DNA of 64,000 nt from Alphaproteobacteria bacterium GWF2_58_20 (lineage in GTDB: Bacteria; Pseudomonadota; Alphaproteobacteria; UBA1247), in NCBI GenBank assembly GCA_001768735.1, contig MEMB01000001.1, positions 1 to 64,000 on the forward strand. The letters run 5' to 3'. Positions 17,618 through 26,428 of the stretch are shown here, one piece after another (within the stretch, counting starts at the first letter, position 1; the number at the start of each line of letters is the position of its first letter). The notes beneath the pieces were generated by a model. That model had not been told where the DNA came from and did no database searches. It worked only from the letters and a program-made list of their open reading frames with translations. The translations under genes and the position numbers were made by a program.

Positions 17618-19009
17618 ATGAGTGTATTGCTGAAAGCCATGAAACGTGCCGCTGCTGAAAAGGGGCGGATGGAAGGCCAGGCTTCGGGGGCTTTCAAGGA
17701 TATCAAGGTGAAGTCTGTTTATAAATCGGCACCTTCTGGCCGGAAGCGGCACATGATCGGTTTCCTGCTGGTTGTGCTGGGCATGGCGGGGATTTTTATC
17801 GGGGCGCTGGCTTTGATGTCCGGCATGTTTGACCGTCGCGTCCAGCGTGATCAGGTTGTGGATGTGCCCCCTCCCTTGGCTGTCATGGCTTCCGCCAAAT
17901 CCCCTGATGTTTCTGAAAGTTTTTCTGAAGTGTTTCTGAAGAAGGAAGAAGCCTCCGGGGAGGCGGAAGCCGGTGAATCCGGCAAGGGCGAAGAGGCGTC
18001 CGTGATCGCGCCGCTCGTGGTGCAAGTTCCGGAAATTTCCCCGGTTCCCGCGCAGCCATCCTTCATTTATGTCCATCCCATGACGCAAGGTCCATCCAGG
18101 GGAGATGCTGCGGATGGAAACGATGAGACAACGCAAAAAGCGGAAAGCCCCCAAAAGGAGGGAATCCTTTCTGTGCGCGATACCGTCATTGTGCCTTTGA
18201 CCGCCCATGAGCCGGTTCCGGCCGTTGTGGTGCCAGAGCTTTCCCTCCCGCATGTGCCAGCCCCTGTGGCGGCAGGTGTGCCCGCAGCGGAAATATCGCT
18301 GGCAGTTCCCGCAGAAAAAGAAACCGCGAAGAACAATGATGCGGACCTGTCAGGCAAGGGAGAATTGCCGCTTGTTCCGGCAGGGCTGGTTTCCGGCATG
18401 GCGGGTGCCCTGCGGGAAATCCCGTGGACTGCGGCGCGGTTTGGCCAAGAAATGTCTGTGGACATGCAGGGGCGGCTTTCCTGGGCGTCTGACCGGATCC
18501 GCCAGGAGGATGTTGCCCAGGCAATGAGCATTTATGATGGGTTGCGGGCCGATTATCCCGAACGGGTGGAAATTGATGTGGCCCAGATCATGGCCCTGCG
18601 CCGGTTCATGCCAAAATCTCCGGAACTGTCCATTCTGGCGGTTCGGCTTGAGCAGGCTGCCCGCGGCGTTGCGATGGCCATGGTGGATGATCCGGAGCTT
18701 GTTAAAGAGGCGGAAACCTTGATCCACCGTTTTATGGATGCACATCCGGCGGCGGAGATCATTGCGTCCCAGGTGGGAGGCGTTCTCATGGAGAAGGGGA
18801 AACCTGACGTGGGGCTTTCCTTTCTGGAACAGGCTGTCCAACTGGCGCCGAAGGAGCCCCTGCATACCTACAACCTGGGCGTTGCCCAGGTGCGTTCCGG
18901 AAAAACGGAAGAGGCTGTACGCCTGTTCCGCAGCGCGCTGGAAATGGGAGATGAAGATTTCACCTTCCCGAGGGATGCGGTAAAGGCCTGGCTGCAGGAA
19001 CATTCCTGA
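17618..19009 (+). CDS. Membrane-anchored TPR protein with GspB/MshN-like N-terminus
   Basis: A 463-residue protein. The first residues (MSVLLKAMKRAAAEK) resemble the short cytoplasmic segment that opens GspB/MshN-type secretion and pilus proteins. A membrane helix follows at ~46-70 (HMIGFLLVVLGMAGIFIGAL), then a long Pro/Ala/Glu-rich periplasmic linker to ~residue 270 and TPR-like helices to the end (YNLGVAQVRSGKTEEAVRLF). It is separated from the V-ATPase operon by a terminator and is probably its own unit. It might serve the pilus encoded nearby, but that is inference from architecture. Confidence 0.6.
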   Translation: MSVLLKAMKRAAAEKGRMEGQASGAFKDIKVKSVYKSAPSGRKRHMIGFLLVVLGMAGIFIGALALMSGMFDRRVQRDQVVDVPPPLAVMASAKSPDVSESFSEVFLKKEEASGEAEAGESGKGEEASVIAPLVVQVPEISPVPAQPSFIYVHPMTQGPSRGDAADGNDETTQKAESPQKEGILSVRDTVIVPLTAHEPVPAVVVPELSLPHVPAPVAAGVPAAEISLAVPAEKETAKNNDADLSGKGELPLVPAGLVSGMAGALREIPWTAARFGQEMSVDMQGRLSWASDRIRQEDVAQAMSIYDGLRADYPERVEIDVAQIMALRRFMPKSPELSILAVRLEQAARGVAMAMVDDPELVKEAETLIHRFMDAHPAAEIIASQVGGVLMEKGKPDVGLSFLEQAVQLAPKEPLHTYNLGVAQVRSGKTEEAVRLFRSALEMGDEDFTFPRDAVKAWLQEHS

Positions 19010-19097
19010 GACAGGCGTATGCAACGCATCAGGAAGATTGTGTTTTCAGGACGTGTGGAAGGCAGGAAGGGTGACGATGCCCCAAAGGGGGCAAGGA

Positions 19098-19748
19098 TCA
19101 TCCCACCTGGGTTTCGAGGCTTCGTCCCACATAATTGGCCACATGTTCGCTGACCAGTTCTGACTGGTTGGTGAAAAAGTGGCTGGCTTCGGAAATGATC
19201 CGGTAATCAATGCTGATGCCCCGCTGGCTGTTGAGCTTCTGTACCAGCTTCGACACATAGGATTCTGGAACCACCTCATCCTTTTCCCCCTGAATGATGA
19301 GGCCGGAGGCCGGGCAAGGTGCCAGGAACGAAAAATCATGCATGTTGGCCGGCGGTGCGACAGCGACAAAACTGTAGATTTCCGGACGCCGCATGAGGAG
19401 CTGCATGGCAATCCACGCTCCGAAGGAAAAACCGCCCACCCAGATGCCTGAGGTTCCCGGATTCATTGCCTGCAGCCAGTCCAGTGCGGCGGCTGCATCA
19501 CACAGCTCTCCCTCGCCCTTGTCAAAGGCGCCTTCGCTGCGGCCAACCCCGCGGAAATTGAAGCGCAGGACGGAAAATCCGAGTGCGGCAAAGGTCTGGA
19601 ACATGGTGTAAATGATGCGGTTGTTCATCGTGCCGCCATATTGCGGGTGCGGATGCAGCAGGAGGGCCAGCGGCGCATTTGGCGATTTGGCCGCATGATA
19701 GCGGCATTCCAGGCGACCTGCAGGGCCGTTGATGATGATGTCCGGCAT
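19098..19748 (-). CDS. Alpha/beta hydrolase (COG2945-like)
   Basis: A 216-residue protein. The ATG at 19748 opens a compact domain (MPDIIINGPAGRLE); upstream codons have no support. Family features are LLLHPHPQYGGTMNN (oxyanion region), RFNFRGVGRSEG, the nucleophile elbow GGFSFGAW, the Asp loop QGEKDEVVP and the His SHFF. This set is that of small cytosolic esterase-like hydrolases of unknown substrate. It converges on the TPR gene; the 250-bp gap to the Rrf2 gene is divergent. Confidence 0.75.
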   Translation of the reverse strand: MPDIIINGPAGRLECRYHAAKSPNAPLALLLHPHPQYGGTMNNRIIYTMFQTFAALGFSVLRFNFRGVGRSEGAFDKGEGELCDAAAALDWLQAMNPGTSGIWVGGFSFGAWIAMQLLMRRPEIYSFVAVAPPANMHDFSFLAPCPASGLIIQGEKDEVVPESYVSKLVQKLNSQRGISIDYRIISEASHFFTNQSELVSEHVANYVGRSLETQVG

Positions 19749-19997
19749 ATAAAACATACTCCGCATAAAGGTTTTCGAAACCGTGCAGAAAATGAAGTTA
19801 TTGTTTTTTCCTGCTTGATTTTTATGCAGATGCTTGGTTAAGGTATTCCTAAGAAAAATATTCAACCAGGTATGCTGCATGGTTTCGTGCACGCGCCTGA
19901 TAACATGCCTGCATGCGCTTTTCAATCTTTAGTTCCATTTTGCCGGGGGGTTCAGTGGTGGGATTGTGGTGTCTTGTGGACGAAATGGAGACGGGTT

Positions 19998-20537
19998 TTG
20001 AGACTGACAACAAAAGGCCGTTATGCTGTCATTGCCTTGGTGGATCTCGCGTCAAGTGCAGGAGATGCGCCAGTTTCCCTGGCTTCGATTGCTGAACGGC
20101 AAAAGATTTCGGGCGCCTATCTGGAACAATTGTTCCTGCGGCTGCGCAAGTATGGAATCGTGAAGGGGCTGCGGGGGCCGGGCGGTGGCTACATTCTTTC
20201 CCGCGCCGCTTCCGATGTCAGTATTGCCGAAGTGATTCGGGCCGTGGATGAACCCCTGATCTCCCATGTGGATCTTTCCGAAGGCCTTCCCATGCCGGAA
20301 ACGGACGGGATGTCCATCCAGATGCAGGTCCAATCGCTGTGGGCCGGGCTTGGCCTGCATGTTTACAACTACCTTGATTCGATCAGCATCGCGGATGTTT
20401 GCTGCAACCGCCTGACCGTGCCTTTTGCGGGACGTTCGGAGGAATCCGCAAAAAGCCTTATGTCCTGTGGTTCCATGGAGGGTGATGTTTCGTATGCCCA
20501 GACCGAGCGTTCATCTCTTGCAAAGTGTGACGCTTGA
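19998..20537 (+). CDS. Rrf2-family transcription regulator lacking the Fe-S cysteines
   Basis: TTG at 19998 is chosen: GGAG lies upstream and the product then begins MRLTTKGRYAVIAL, the canonical Rrf2/IscR opening. The 179-residue product has a winged helix with recognition helix ISGAYLEQLFLRLRKYGIV and wing RGPGGGYILSR, then a dimerisation helix. The three cysteines that bind [2Fe-2S] in IscR (positions ~92-104) are absent: the matching stretch is HVDLSEGLPMPETDG. Cysteines occur only later (VCCN, MSCGSM). No isc or suf genes follow; tRNA-Met is next. It probably senses something other than the IscR cluster, or none. Confidence 0.8.
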   Translation: MRLTTKGRYAVIALVDLASSAGDAPVSLASIAERQKISGAYLEQLFLRLRKYGIVKGLRGPGGGYILSRAASDVSIAEVIRAVDEPLISHVDLSEGLPMPETDGMSIQMQVQSLWAGLGLHVYNYLDSISIADVCCNRLTVPFAGRSEESAKSLMSCGSMEGDVSYAQTERSSLAKCDA

Positions 20538-20576
20538 CAAGAGGCTTTCAGCAGGGTAAGAGGCCAGTGTTTTCAG

Positions 20577-20653
20577 GGCGGAGTAGCTCAGCTGGTTAGA
20601 GCAGCGGAATCATAATCCGCGTGTCGGGGGTTCAAATCCCTCCTCCGCTACCA
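20577..20653 (+). tRNA. tRNA-Met (CAT)
   Basis: A cloverleaf is visible: acceptor GGCGGAG with CTCCGCT (one G-T pair), D arm GCTC...GAGC, anticodon stem GCGGA/TCCGC with loop ATCATAA giving CAT, T arm with TTCAAAT, and an encoded CCA end. The acceptor GGCGGAG and overall sequence fit elongator tRNA-Met of alphaproteobacteria rather than the initiator. Confidence 0.93.
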
Positions 20654-20657
20654 AATC

Positions 20658-20688
20658 AAAACCCCCATCTGAAAAGGTGGGGGTTTTT
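20658..20688. terminator. Bidirectional terminator between tRNA-Met and the UDG-like gene
   Basis: ACCCCCA (20661-20667) pairs with TGGGGGT (20678-20684), flanked by AAAA on the left and TTTTT on the right, so it can stop transcription on both strands. It lies just after tRNA-Met and just before the stop of the minus-strand gene. Confidence 0.8.
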
Positions 20689-20694
20689 CATTGT

Positions 20695-21339
20695 TCAGCT
20701 TTTTATGGCGAACAGGATGTCTTCTATGGCGAGTGGCAAGTTGCGCATGCCCTGCCCAACCGGATAGTAAATGGGAAACACGGGAAAGGTTTGGGTGCCA
20801 ATCTGCTTTGGCAGGCTTTGCTTGCGCATGTCTGAGACCTTGATGGAGCGTCCCAGGAACAGGGAACTGACCTGATTTCCAAATGTCATGATTTTCTTGG
20901 GAGCGATGGTAGAAATTTCCGTGTCCAGCAAGGGAAGGTATGCCCGGAAAACTGTGTTGCTCACAGGGGTGGCGCGCAGTTGGGTGCATTTTCCTAAATT
21001 GGTGACATAAATTTTGTTTGCAGACAGTTCCGCATACACGGTCCGGGCAAATTCCGGGGTCCACGCATCAGTCTTGCGGTTTTGTATTTCTGTAAATGTC
21101 TCTGTTGAAATGAGATGCACGGCATGAAACAGCTTCCAGACATGTTTTGTGTTAATCCACGGGGCTTTCAGGCCTGTCCAGCTTTTATCACTGGCAATAT
21201 TGCGCCCGGTTGGATTCATGAAAATGAAACACAGGTCAGGCCGGGTGGTGCAACCTGCGCCATAAATGCTGTTCAGGTTTTCTGCCCCATGGAGGCGCTG
21301 CAAGGCGTCAAAGGCCGGATGTAGGTGTGTCAGCTGCAT
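20695..21339 (-). CDS. Uracil-DNA glycosylase superfamily-like protein
   Basis: The 214-residue product starts at MQLTHLHPAFDALQRLHG; the open frame extends further but overlaps the RND gene. Features of the UDG fold are FIFMNPTGRNIAS (motif-1-like active-site loop), a central YVTNLGKCTQ strand, IMTFGNQVSSLFLG and a late YPVGQG loop in place of the usual HPS motif. It could be a repair glycosylase or a related hydrolase. It lies downstream of the efflux pump on the same strand, with a 71-bp gap. Confidence 0.5.
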   Translation of the reverse strand: MQLTHLHPAFDALQRLHGAENLNSIYGAGCTTRPDLCFIFMNPTGRNIASDKSWTGLKAPWINTKHVWKLFHAVHLISTETFTEIQNRKTDAWTPEFARTVYAELSANKIYVTNLGKCTQLRATPVSNTVFRAYLPLLDTEISTIAPKKIMTFGNQVSSLFLGRSIKVSDMRKQSLPKQIGTQTFPVFPIYYPVGQGMRNLPLAIEDILFAIKS

Positions 21340-21410
21340 GGCGGTATGTAGCCGGTTGGCAATCTGTGTTGCAACCTTTTTATGACACGCTTTAAATTGA
21401 TGCGAGCCTC

Positions 21411-24400
21411 TTATCGCGTCTTGCTTATGCGTGCGCGCAGACGCCTGTGCTGCTCCCGGATTGCCGTCAGCAGTATGGGGTTCCGGGCCTCGCCCTTGCG
21501 GTAATGCACGCCATAAAGCAGGGCGAACAGCACCGGCACCATAATCAGGGTCAGGATGGTGGCGAAGCCAAGGCCAAACATGATGGTCACGGCCAGCGGT
21601 GCAAAGAAGACATCCCACAGGAGCGGAATCAGTCCGAGAACCGTTGTGATGGCGGCCATCATGACGGGGCGCATGCGGCTGACCGCGGCCTGCGTGATGG
21701 CGTCATGCATGCCCATGGCTTCTTCTTCATTGAGGCGCTTGATTTCCTCCACAAGCACAATGCCATTCTTGATGATCATGCCGGAAAGGCTGAGGAAACC
21801 GAGCAGGGCCGTGAAGGCAAAGGGCTGGCCAAAGAGCAGCAGGCCAAACGTGACGCCAATGATGGACAGGGGTAATGTGAGCCAGACCACCAGCGTCTGC
21901 CGGATGGAGTTGAACAGCAGGATGGTCACGGCCAGCATGACAATCAGACCCAGCGGTACAAAACGGAAAACCGCGGCATAGGCCCATTTCTGGGATTCAA
22001 ATTCTCCTCCCCATTCCAGGCTGTATCCCGGAGGCAGGGTTGTTTTTTCGGCAAGGGGGCGCAGGCGGTCAAACAGGGCGAAGGAATTGGTCGTTCCTTG
22101 CGGATCCTCGTTTGCCCAGACCAGGATGGTCCGCTTGCGGTTGCGCCGCATGATGAGGGGATCTTCCCATTCCAGCCGGATGCCATGGGTCACCTGTCCA
22201 ATGTCGACATAGCGCCCCAGTGCGGGACTGAAAACCTGGATATCGCCGATTTTGTCGATGTCGGACCGTTCATTTTCAGGCGGCTGGAGAATGATGGGCA
22301 ACAAAGTGGCCCCATCACGCAGAACGCCAATCTGGACGCCTTTCAGGTTCATGGAAATGGCACTATCCAGTTCGGCCTTGGAAAGGCCAAGGCGGCGGGC
22401 TTCAGCCTCCTGGAACTGGGGTCGCAGGATCTTGGTGCGTTCACGCCAGTCATGGCGGACGTCGACGGCATCCGGATCGTTGCGGAAAATCCGTATGACG
22501 CGGTTTGCCAGTTCGCGCAGGACGGCGCTGTCGGGGCCGCTGATGCGGGCCTCGACCTTTCCCTTGTTGGCTGGGCCAATTCGCATGCGTTCGGATTTGG
22601 AGAAAGCCTGTGGATTGTGTTCACGGATGAGGGTGTCCACGAAGGCCCGGACTTTTGGCAGGGCGTCGATGTTTTTGACCTGGATGAGAAACTGGCCATA
22701 GCTTGGGTAGTTTCGTTCGCCCGCATATGTCAGCATGAACCGCATGGCTCCCCGGCCAACAACGGTGGTGACCTGGGTAACGTCCGGGTTCTTGAGGATT
22801 TCCGGTTCAAGCGCGGCCATGTCCTTGGTGGTGATGCGGATGTCGGAACCTTCCGGCAGCCAGTAATCCACAACAAACATGGGCAGGTTGGAGGGCGGAA
22901 AGAAGGCATGATTCACAAAGCGGAAGCCGTAGATGGCCACAGCCATGGCCATGAGCATGGCGGCCACTGTGGCCCAGCGGAACCGCAAGGTCAGCAGCAG
23001 GATGTCTTTGTAGACCTGATAAATGGCACCGCGGTAGGGGTCTGTCGTTTCGGCGGTTGTCGTTCCGGTATCTTCCTGGTGAAACATCATGTTGGCAAAG
23101 AAGGGGGTAATGGTGATGGCCATGATCCAGCTGATCATGAGCGAGATGAGCAAAACCCAGAACAGGGTTCCGGCAAATTCCCCGGAGGCATCGGGGGACA
23201 GGCCGATGGGGGCAAAAGCGGTAACGGCAATGATGGTGGCGCCCAGCAGAGGCCATTGTGTCTGCTTGATGATGCGTTTGGCGGCGTCGATGCTGTGCAG
23301 CCCGCGCTTCATGCCAATGAGGATGCCTTCGGTGATGACAATGGCATTGTCCACCAGCATGCCGAGCGCCACAATGAGGGCCCCCAGGGAAATGCGGTGC
23401 AGGGGAATGCCGGCCACTTTCATGACGATGAAGGTGGCAAGGATGGTCAGCAACAGGACAATGCTCATCAGGAGGCCTGAGTGCCATCCCATGGCGACCA
23501 GCAGGACCACGATCACAATGGCGACCGCCTCGACAAGGCTGACGAGGAAATTGTTGACAGCCTGGTGAACCTGTTCCGGCTGGTTGTAGATGGTGCCGGT
23601 TTCCATGCCGATGGGGCGGGTGTATTCCAGTTCGGCCAGTCGTTTTGAAACAGCCTGTCCGACTTCAACCACATTGACGCCGCTGCTGAAGGAAACGCCC
23701 AGCGTGAGGGCTGGCTGGCCATTGAAGCGATAGGTCTGCTGGGGAGGATCCTCCACATCGCGCCGGATGCTGGCCACATCGCGCAGGTAAATGACCTTGC
23801 CATCGGCCTGGCCCAGCATCATGTCGCCAAGATCCTCCACCTTGTCATAGGTGCCGGTGGAGCTAACGCGCACATATTCGCTGCCCACCTGGATACGTCC
23901 GGCATCGCTGACCATGTTCTGGCTGGCCAGAAAGCTCTTCAGGGTGGAGAAAGGGAAGTTGAAGCTGGCCATTTTGGACCGGCTGGTTTCAAGAACCACC
24001 TGTTGCGTGCGTGCGCCTCCGATGGCGACTTTCCCAACTCCGTCAACCAGAACCAGTTCCCGTCGCAGGTATTCGGCATAATCCTCAATTTCGGACATTT
24101 CGTAGCCGGGGCCGCTGATGGCAAGGAAAATGCCAAAAACGTCGCTGAAGTCATCGTTGATGACGGGAGGATGGGAGCCGGGCGGCAGGCTGGCCGACAT
24201 GTCGTTGATCTTGCGCCGCATTTCATCCCAGATTTGGGCAAGCGCCTTCTTGCGGTAGATTTTCTTCATTTCGACCGTGACCTGCGACAGGCCAGCGGAG
24301 GAAATGGAGGTAATGTTGTCAACATAGGGAAGTTGCTGAAGGGCGTTTTCAATGGGCAGGGTGATTTCTTCCTCAACTTCCTGGGAAGATGCACCCGGAT

Positions 24401-24551
24401 AGGCCGTGGTGATGACAGCCTGCTTGATGGTGAATTCGGGATCTTCCAGACGACCGATACCCATGAAGGAGATCACGCCCCCCAGAACAAGGAGGAGGAC
24501 AATCATCCAGCTGACGGTTTTGTGACGAATGGTGTATTCAGTCAGGTCCAT
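21411..24551 (-). CDS. RND efflux transporter permease (HAE1 family)
   Basis: A 1046-residue inner-membrane pump with 12 expected membrane helices and two large periplasmic loops. The first helix is VSWMIVLLLVLGGVISFMG. The porter domain opens at YPGASSQEVEEEI. Helix 4 carries LGMLVDNAIVITEG, the proton-relay Asp with Asn in place of the second Asp of AcrB, as in TriC-like subgroups. AAGGAAG precedes the ATG. It ends the adaptor-pump operon 18 bp after the MFP gene. The substrate is unknown; no outer-membrane factor gene is in the window. Confidence 0.92.
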   Translation of the reverse strand: MDLTEYTIRHKTVSWMIVLLLVLGGVISFMGIGRLEDPEFTIKQAVITTAYPGASSQEVEEEITLPIENALQQLPYVDNITSISSAGLSQVTVEMKKIYRKKALAQIWDEMRRKINDMSASLPPGSHPPVINDDFSDVFGIFLAISGPGYEMSEIEDYAEYLRRELVLVDGVGKVAIGGARTQQVVLETSRSKMASFNFPFSTLKSFLASQNMVSDAGRIQVGSEYVRVSSTGTYDKVEDLGDMMLGQADGKVIYLRDVASIRRDVEDPPQQTYRFNGQPALTLGVSFSSGVNVVEVGQAVSKRLAELEYTRPIGMETGTIYNQPEQVHQAVNNFLVSLVEAVAIVIVVLLVAMGWHSGLLMSIVLLLTILATFIVMKVAGIPLHRISLGALIVALGMLVDNAIVITEGILIGMKRGLHSIDAAKRIIKQTQWPLLGATIIAVTAFAPIGLSPDASGEFAGTLFWVLLISLMISWIMAITITPFFANMMFHQEDTGTTTAETTDPYRGAIYQVYKDILLLTLRFRWATVAAMLMAMAVAIYGFRFVNHAFFPPSNLPMFVVDYWLPEGSDIRITTKDMAALEPEILKNPDVTQVTTVVGRGAMRFMLTYAGERNYPSYGQFLIQVKNIDALPKVRAFVDTLIREHNPQAFSKSERMRIGPANKGKVEARISGPDSAVLRELANRVIRIFRNDPDAVDVRHDWRERTKILRPQFQEAEARRLGLSKAELDSAISMNLKGVQIGVLRDGATLLPIILQPPENERSDIDKIGDIQVFSPALGRYVDIGQVTHGIRLEWEDPLIMRRNRKRTILVWANEDPQGTTNSFALFDRLRPLAEKTTLPPGYSLEWGGEFESQKWAYAAVFRFVPLGLIVMLAVTILLFNSIRQTLVVWLTLPLSIIGVTFGLLLFGQPFAFTALLGFLSLSGMIIKNGIVLVEEIKRLNEEEAMGMHDAITQAAVSRMRPVMMAAITTVLGLIPLLWDVFFAPLAVTIMFGLGFATILTLIMVPVLFALLYGVHYRKGEARNPILLTAIREQHRRLRARISKTR

Positions 24552-24569
24552 GGCCGTTCTTCCTTGCCG

Positions 24570-25637
24570 TTAGATTCCACGTTCACGAACCAGGGGGCGG
24601 ACGCGCTGCCCCTCATGAATCTGTGCCGCGCCGACGGCGATGACCCTGTCTCCGGGGGCCAATCCATCCCGGATGCGGATACTGGTGCCTTCCAGGCCTT
24701 CCACGACAACCGGGGCCTTGGTGGCGATGTTGCTCTCGTCCAGATGCCAGACAAAGGTTTTGCCACCTTCGTCAAAAACGGATTCCATGGGGACCAGTAC
24801 GCTGTGGCCCTGGTCCCGGTAAAGGGAAGACAGGTCAACAATGACGCTGGCGCTCATGCCGGGAAGAAGGGTGATCCCTTCAGGGCGGGGCATGGACACA
24901 TTCACCTTGTAGGAACGAGTGGTCACATCCGGTGTGGTTTCATGCTCGCGATACCGGGCGTCAAAAATCTTGTCCGGCATGGAATCCAGACGAATCTGGA
25001 CATTGCCGATTCCGGCATTTTCCTTTTTCAGGAGAACGAACAGATTTTCCGGAACATTGAAAATCACGTCAATGGTCGCCATTCCCTGAATCTGGGCAAC
25101 AGGCTGCTGGGCCTGCACATTCTGGAAAGCATCAATGTCGATGCGGCTGATCAAGCCATCATAGGGGGCGGTCAGTCGGGTGTGGGTGAGGTCGTCCTGT
25201 GCCAGGGTCAGGGCCGCCTGTGCAGCCTCAAAGGAGGATACGGCCTCATCCAGACGCGATTTGGCAACCTGTTTTTTTTCAAAAAGGGTTTTCTGGCGGG
25301 TATAGTTGACTTGGGCCAGGTCATAACGGGCCTTGCGATCAGCCAGGGTGGCGCGGTAAGGCGCATCATCCAGCCGGGCAATCAGGTCGCCTTGTTTGAT
25401 GGCCTGTCCGGCAAGTACCGGAATGGCCACCACCTGGCCACCCACGCGGAAGGCCAGGTCGGTTTTCCGGGTGGCTTCCGTAACGCCTGGAAAAATCCTT
25501 GTCTTTTGTTCATCCATGGTGCGCGCAATGGCAATTTTGGCTGGCCGGGGCAGATGTTCCGGAGAGCTGTTTGCCTGGGGTTTGTCACAGGCGGAAAGAA
25601 GCAGGATGCAGGCAAGGATCAGGCCTGTGGGTTTCAT
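24570..25637 (-). CDS. RND efflux periplasmic adaptor lipoprotein (MFP)
   Basis: A 355-residue membrane fusion protein. The signal ends in lipobox LSAC with Cys at residue 17. Then come a beta-barrel strand VGGQVVAIPVLAGQAIKQGD, a short helical hairpin (QVNYTRQKTLFEKKQVAKSR), a lipoyl half-motif and a C-terminal barrel (YKVNVSMPRPEGITLLPGM). It links the RND pump to an outer-membrane channel. GGAG precedes the ATG. It is divergent from the TetR gene across a palindromic operator. Confidence 0.9.
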   Translation of the reverse strand: MKPTGLILACILLLSACDKPQANSSPEHLPRPAKIAIARTMDEQKTRIFPGVTEATRKTDLAFRVGGQVVAIPVLAGQAIKQGDLIARLDDAPYRATLADRKARYDLAQVNYTRQKTLFEKKQVAKSRLDEAVSSFEAAQAALTLAQDDLTHTRLTAPYDGLISRIDIDAFQNVQAQQPVAQIQGMATIDVIFNVPENLFVLLKKENAGIGNVQIRLDSMPDKIFDARYREHETTPDVTTRSYKVNVSMPRPEGITLLPGMSASVIVDLSSLYRDQGHSVLVPMESVFDEGGKTFVWHLDESNIATKAPVVVEGLEGTSIRIRDGLAPGDRVIAVGAAQIHEGQRVRPLVRERGI

Positions 25638-25703
25638 GATGTATGGACTCCAGAAAGTGGGGACGATTCATGTTGTGGGCGGGTTGAAACAATCTTCCCT
25701 TGC

Positions 25704-25725
25704 AAACATACATGCATGTATGTTT
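25704..25725. promoter_or_regulatory. 22-bp perfect palindrome, probable TetR/AcrR operator
   Basis: AAACATACATG and CATGTATGTTT are perfect reverse complements with no spacer. It lies in the divergent region between the adaptor-pump operon and the TetR gene. The half-site ACATACAT resembles the AcrR operator of enterobacteria. Bound repressor could block both directions. Confidence 0.8.
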
Positions 25726-25795
25726 ATCTTGCAGGAGAAAATATCACAAGGGAAAAAATTCTTGTATCTGCAAAAACGGTACAGGATCGGGAGGC

Positions 25796-26419
25796 ATGAT
25801 GCGCAGGACGCGGGAAAAAGCGGAGCAAACCAGATTGGCCCTTCTGGAGTCGGCTGTCCGGTTGTTTGCGGCCAAAGGGGTTACGGTGACAACCCTTAAT
25901 GAAATTGCCTCGGATGCGGGCGTGACCCGGGGGGCAATTTACTGGCATTTTAACGACAAGGGAGACATCATCCGCGCCATCTGGCAAACCTATGCATCTC
26001 CCCGGCTGCTTCCCCTGCTGGAGCGGATCGGGCAGCTTTCACCAGAAAATCCTGTGCAGGATTTTGAAGAAATCGTTAGGGATATGCTGGCGCTTGTGGT
26101 GGGGGATGCAGATGTCGGCCTGGCGGTTCGTATTTTGCTGCACAATGTTGAAACCATTGATTGCAACATCCAGATCCGGCATTTTTTCGTGGAGATACGG
26201 GAAAATTTCCTGTTGGCCTTGACGCAGGCGTTTTCCGTCATCAAGGCCAGAGGTGCACTGCGTCAGGCGATTGCGCCCGAATTTGCTGCGCGGGGATTTC
26301 TGATATTTTTTACCGGGCTGCTTGAGCAGCATTTCCTGAAGTCGGGCGGACTGTCGCTTCAGGAACATGCGCCTGCGTTTATTGATGCGTATTTGTACGG
26401 CGTACTTTCGGAAGGCTGA
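25796..26419 (+). CDS. TetR-family repressor (AcrR-like)
   Basis: A 207-residue regulator; ATG at 25796 and 25799 are both possible with AGGA/GGGAGG upstream. The N-terminal HTH is complete (FAAKGVTVTTLNEIASDAGV and TRGAIYWHFNDKGDI), close to AcrR/TtgR. The C-terminal ligand domain is helical and ends FIDAYLYGVLSEG. It faces away from the RND operon and probably represses it and itself through the palindrome upstream. Confidence 0.85.
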   Translation: MMRRTREKAEQTRLALLESAVRLFAAKGVTVTTLNEIASDAGVTRGAIYWHFNDKGDIIRAIWQTYASPRLLPLLERIGQLSPENPVQDFEEIVRDMLALVVGDADVGLAVRILLHNVETIDCNIQIRHFFVEIRENFLLALTQAFSVIKARGALRQAIAPEFAARGFLIFFTGLLEQHFLKSGGLSLQEHAPAFIDAYLYGVLSEG

Positions 26420-26428
26420 CGGGGCGCG

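Noticed and set aside
22098..23480. 460-codon open frame on the plus strand
   Set aside because: It lies wholly antisense to the RND permease; its Gly/His/Asp-rich sequence is typical of a shadow frame and it has no family signal.
24003..25799. 598-codon open frame on the plus strand
   Set aside because: Antisense to the RND permease start and the adaptor gene; no ribosome site, and both antisense genes are certain.
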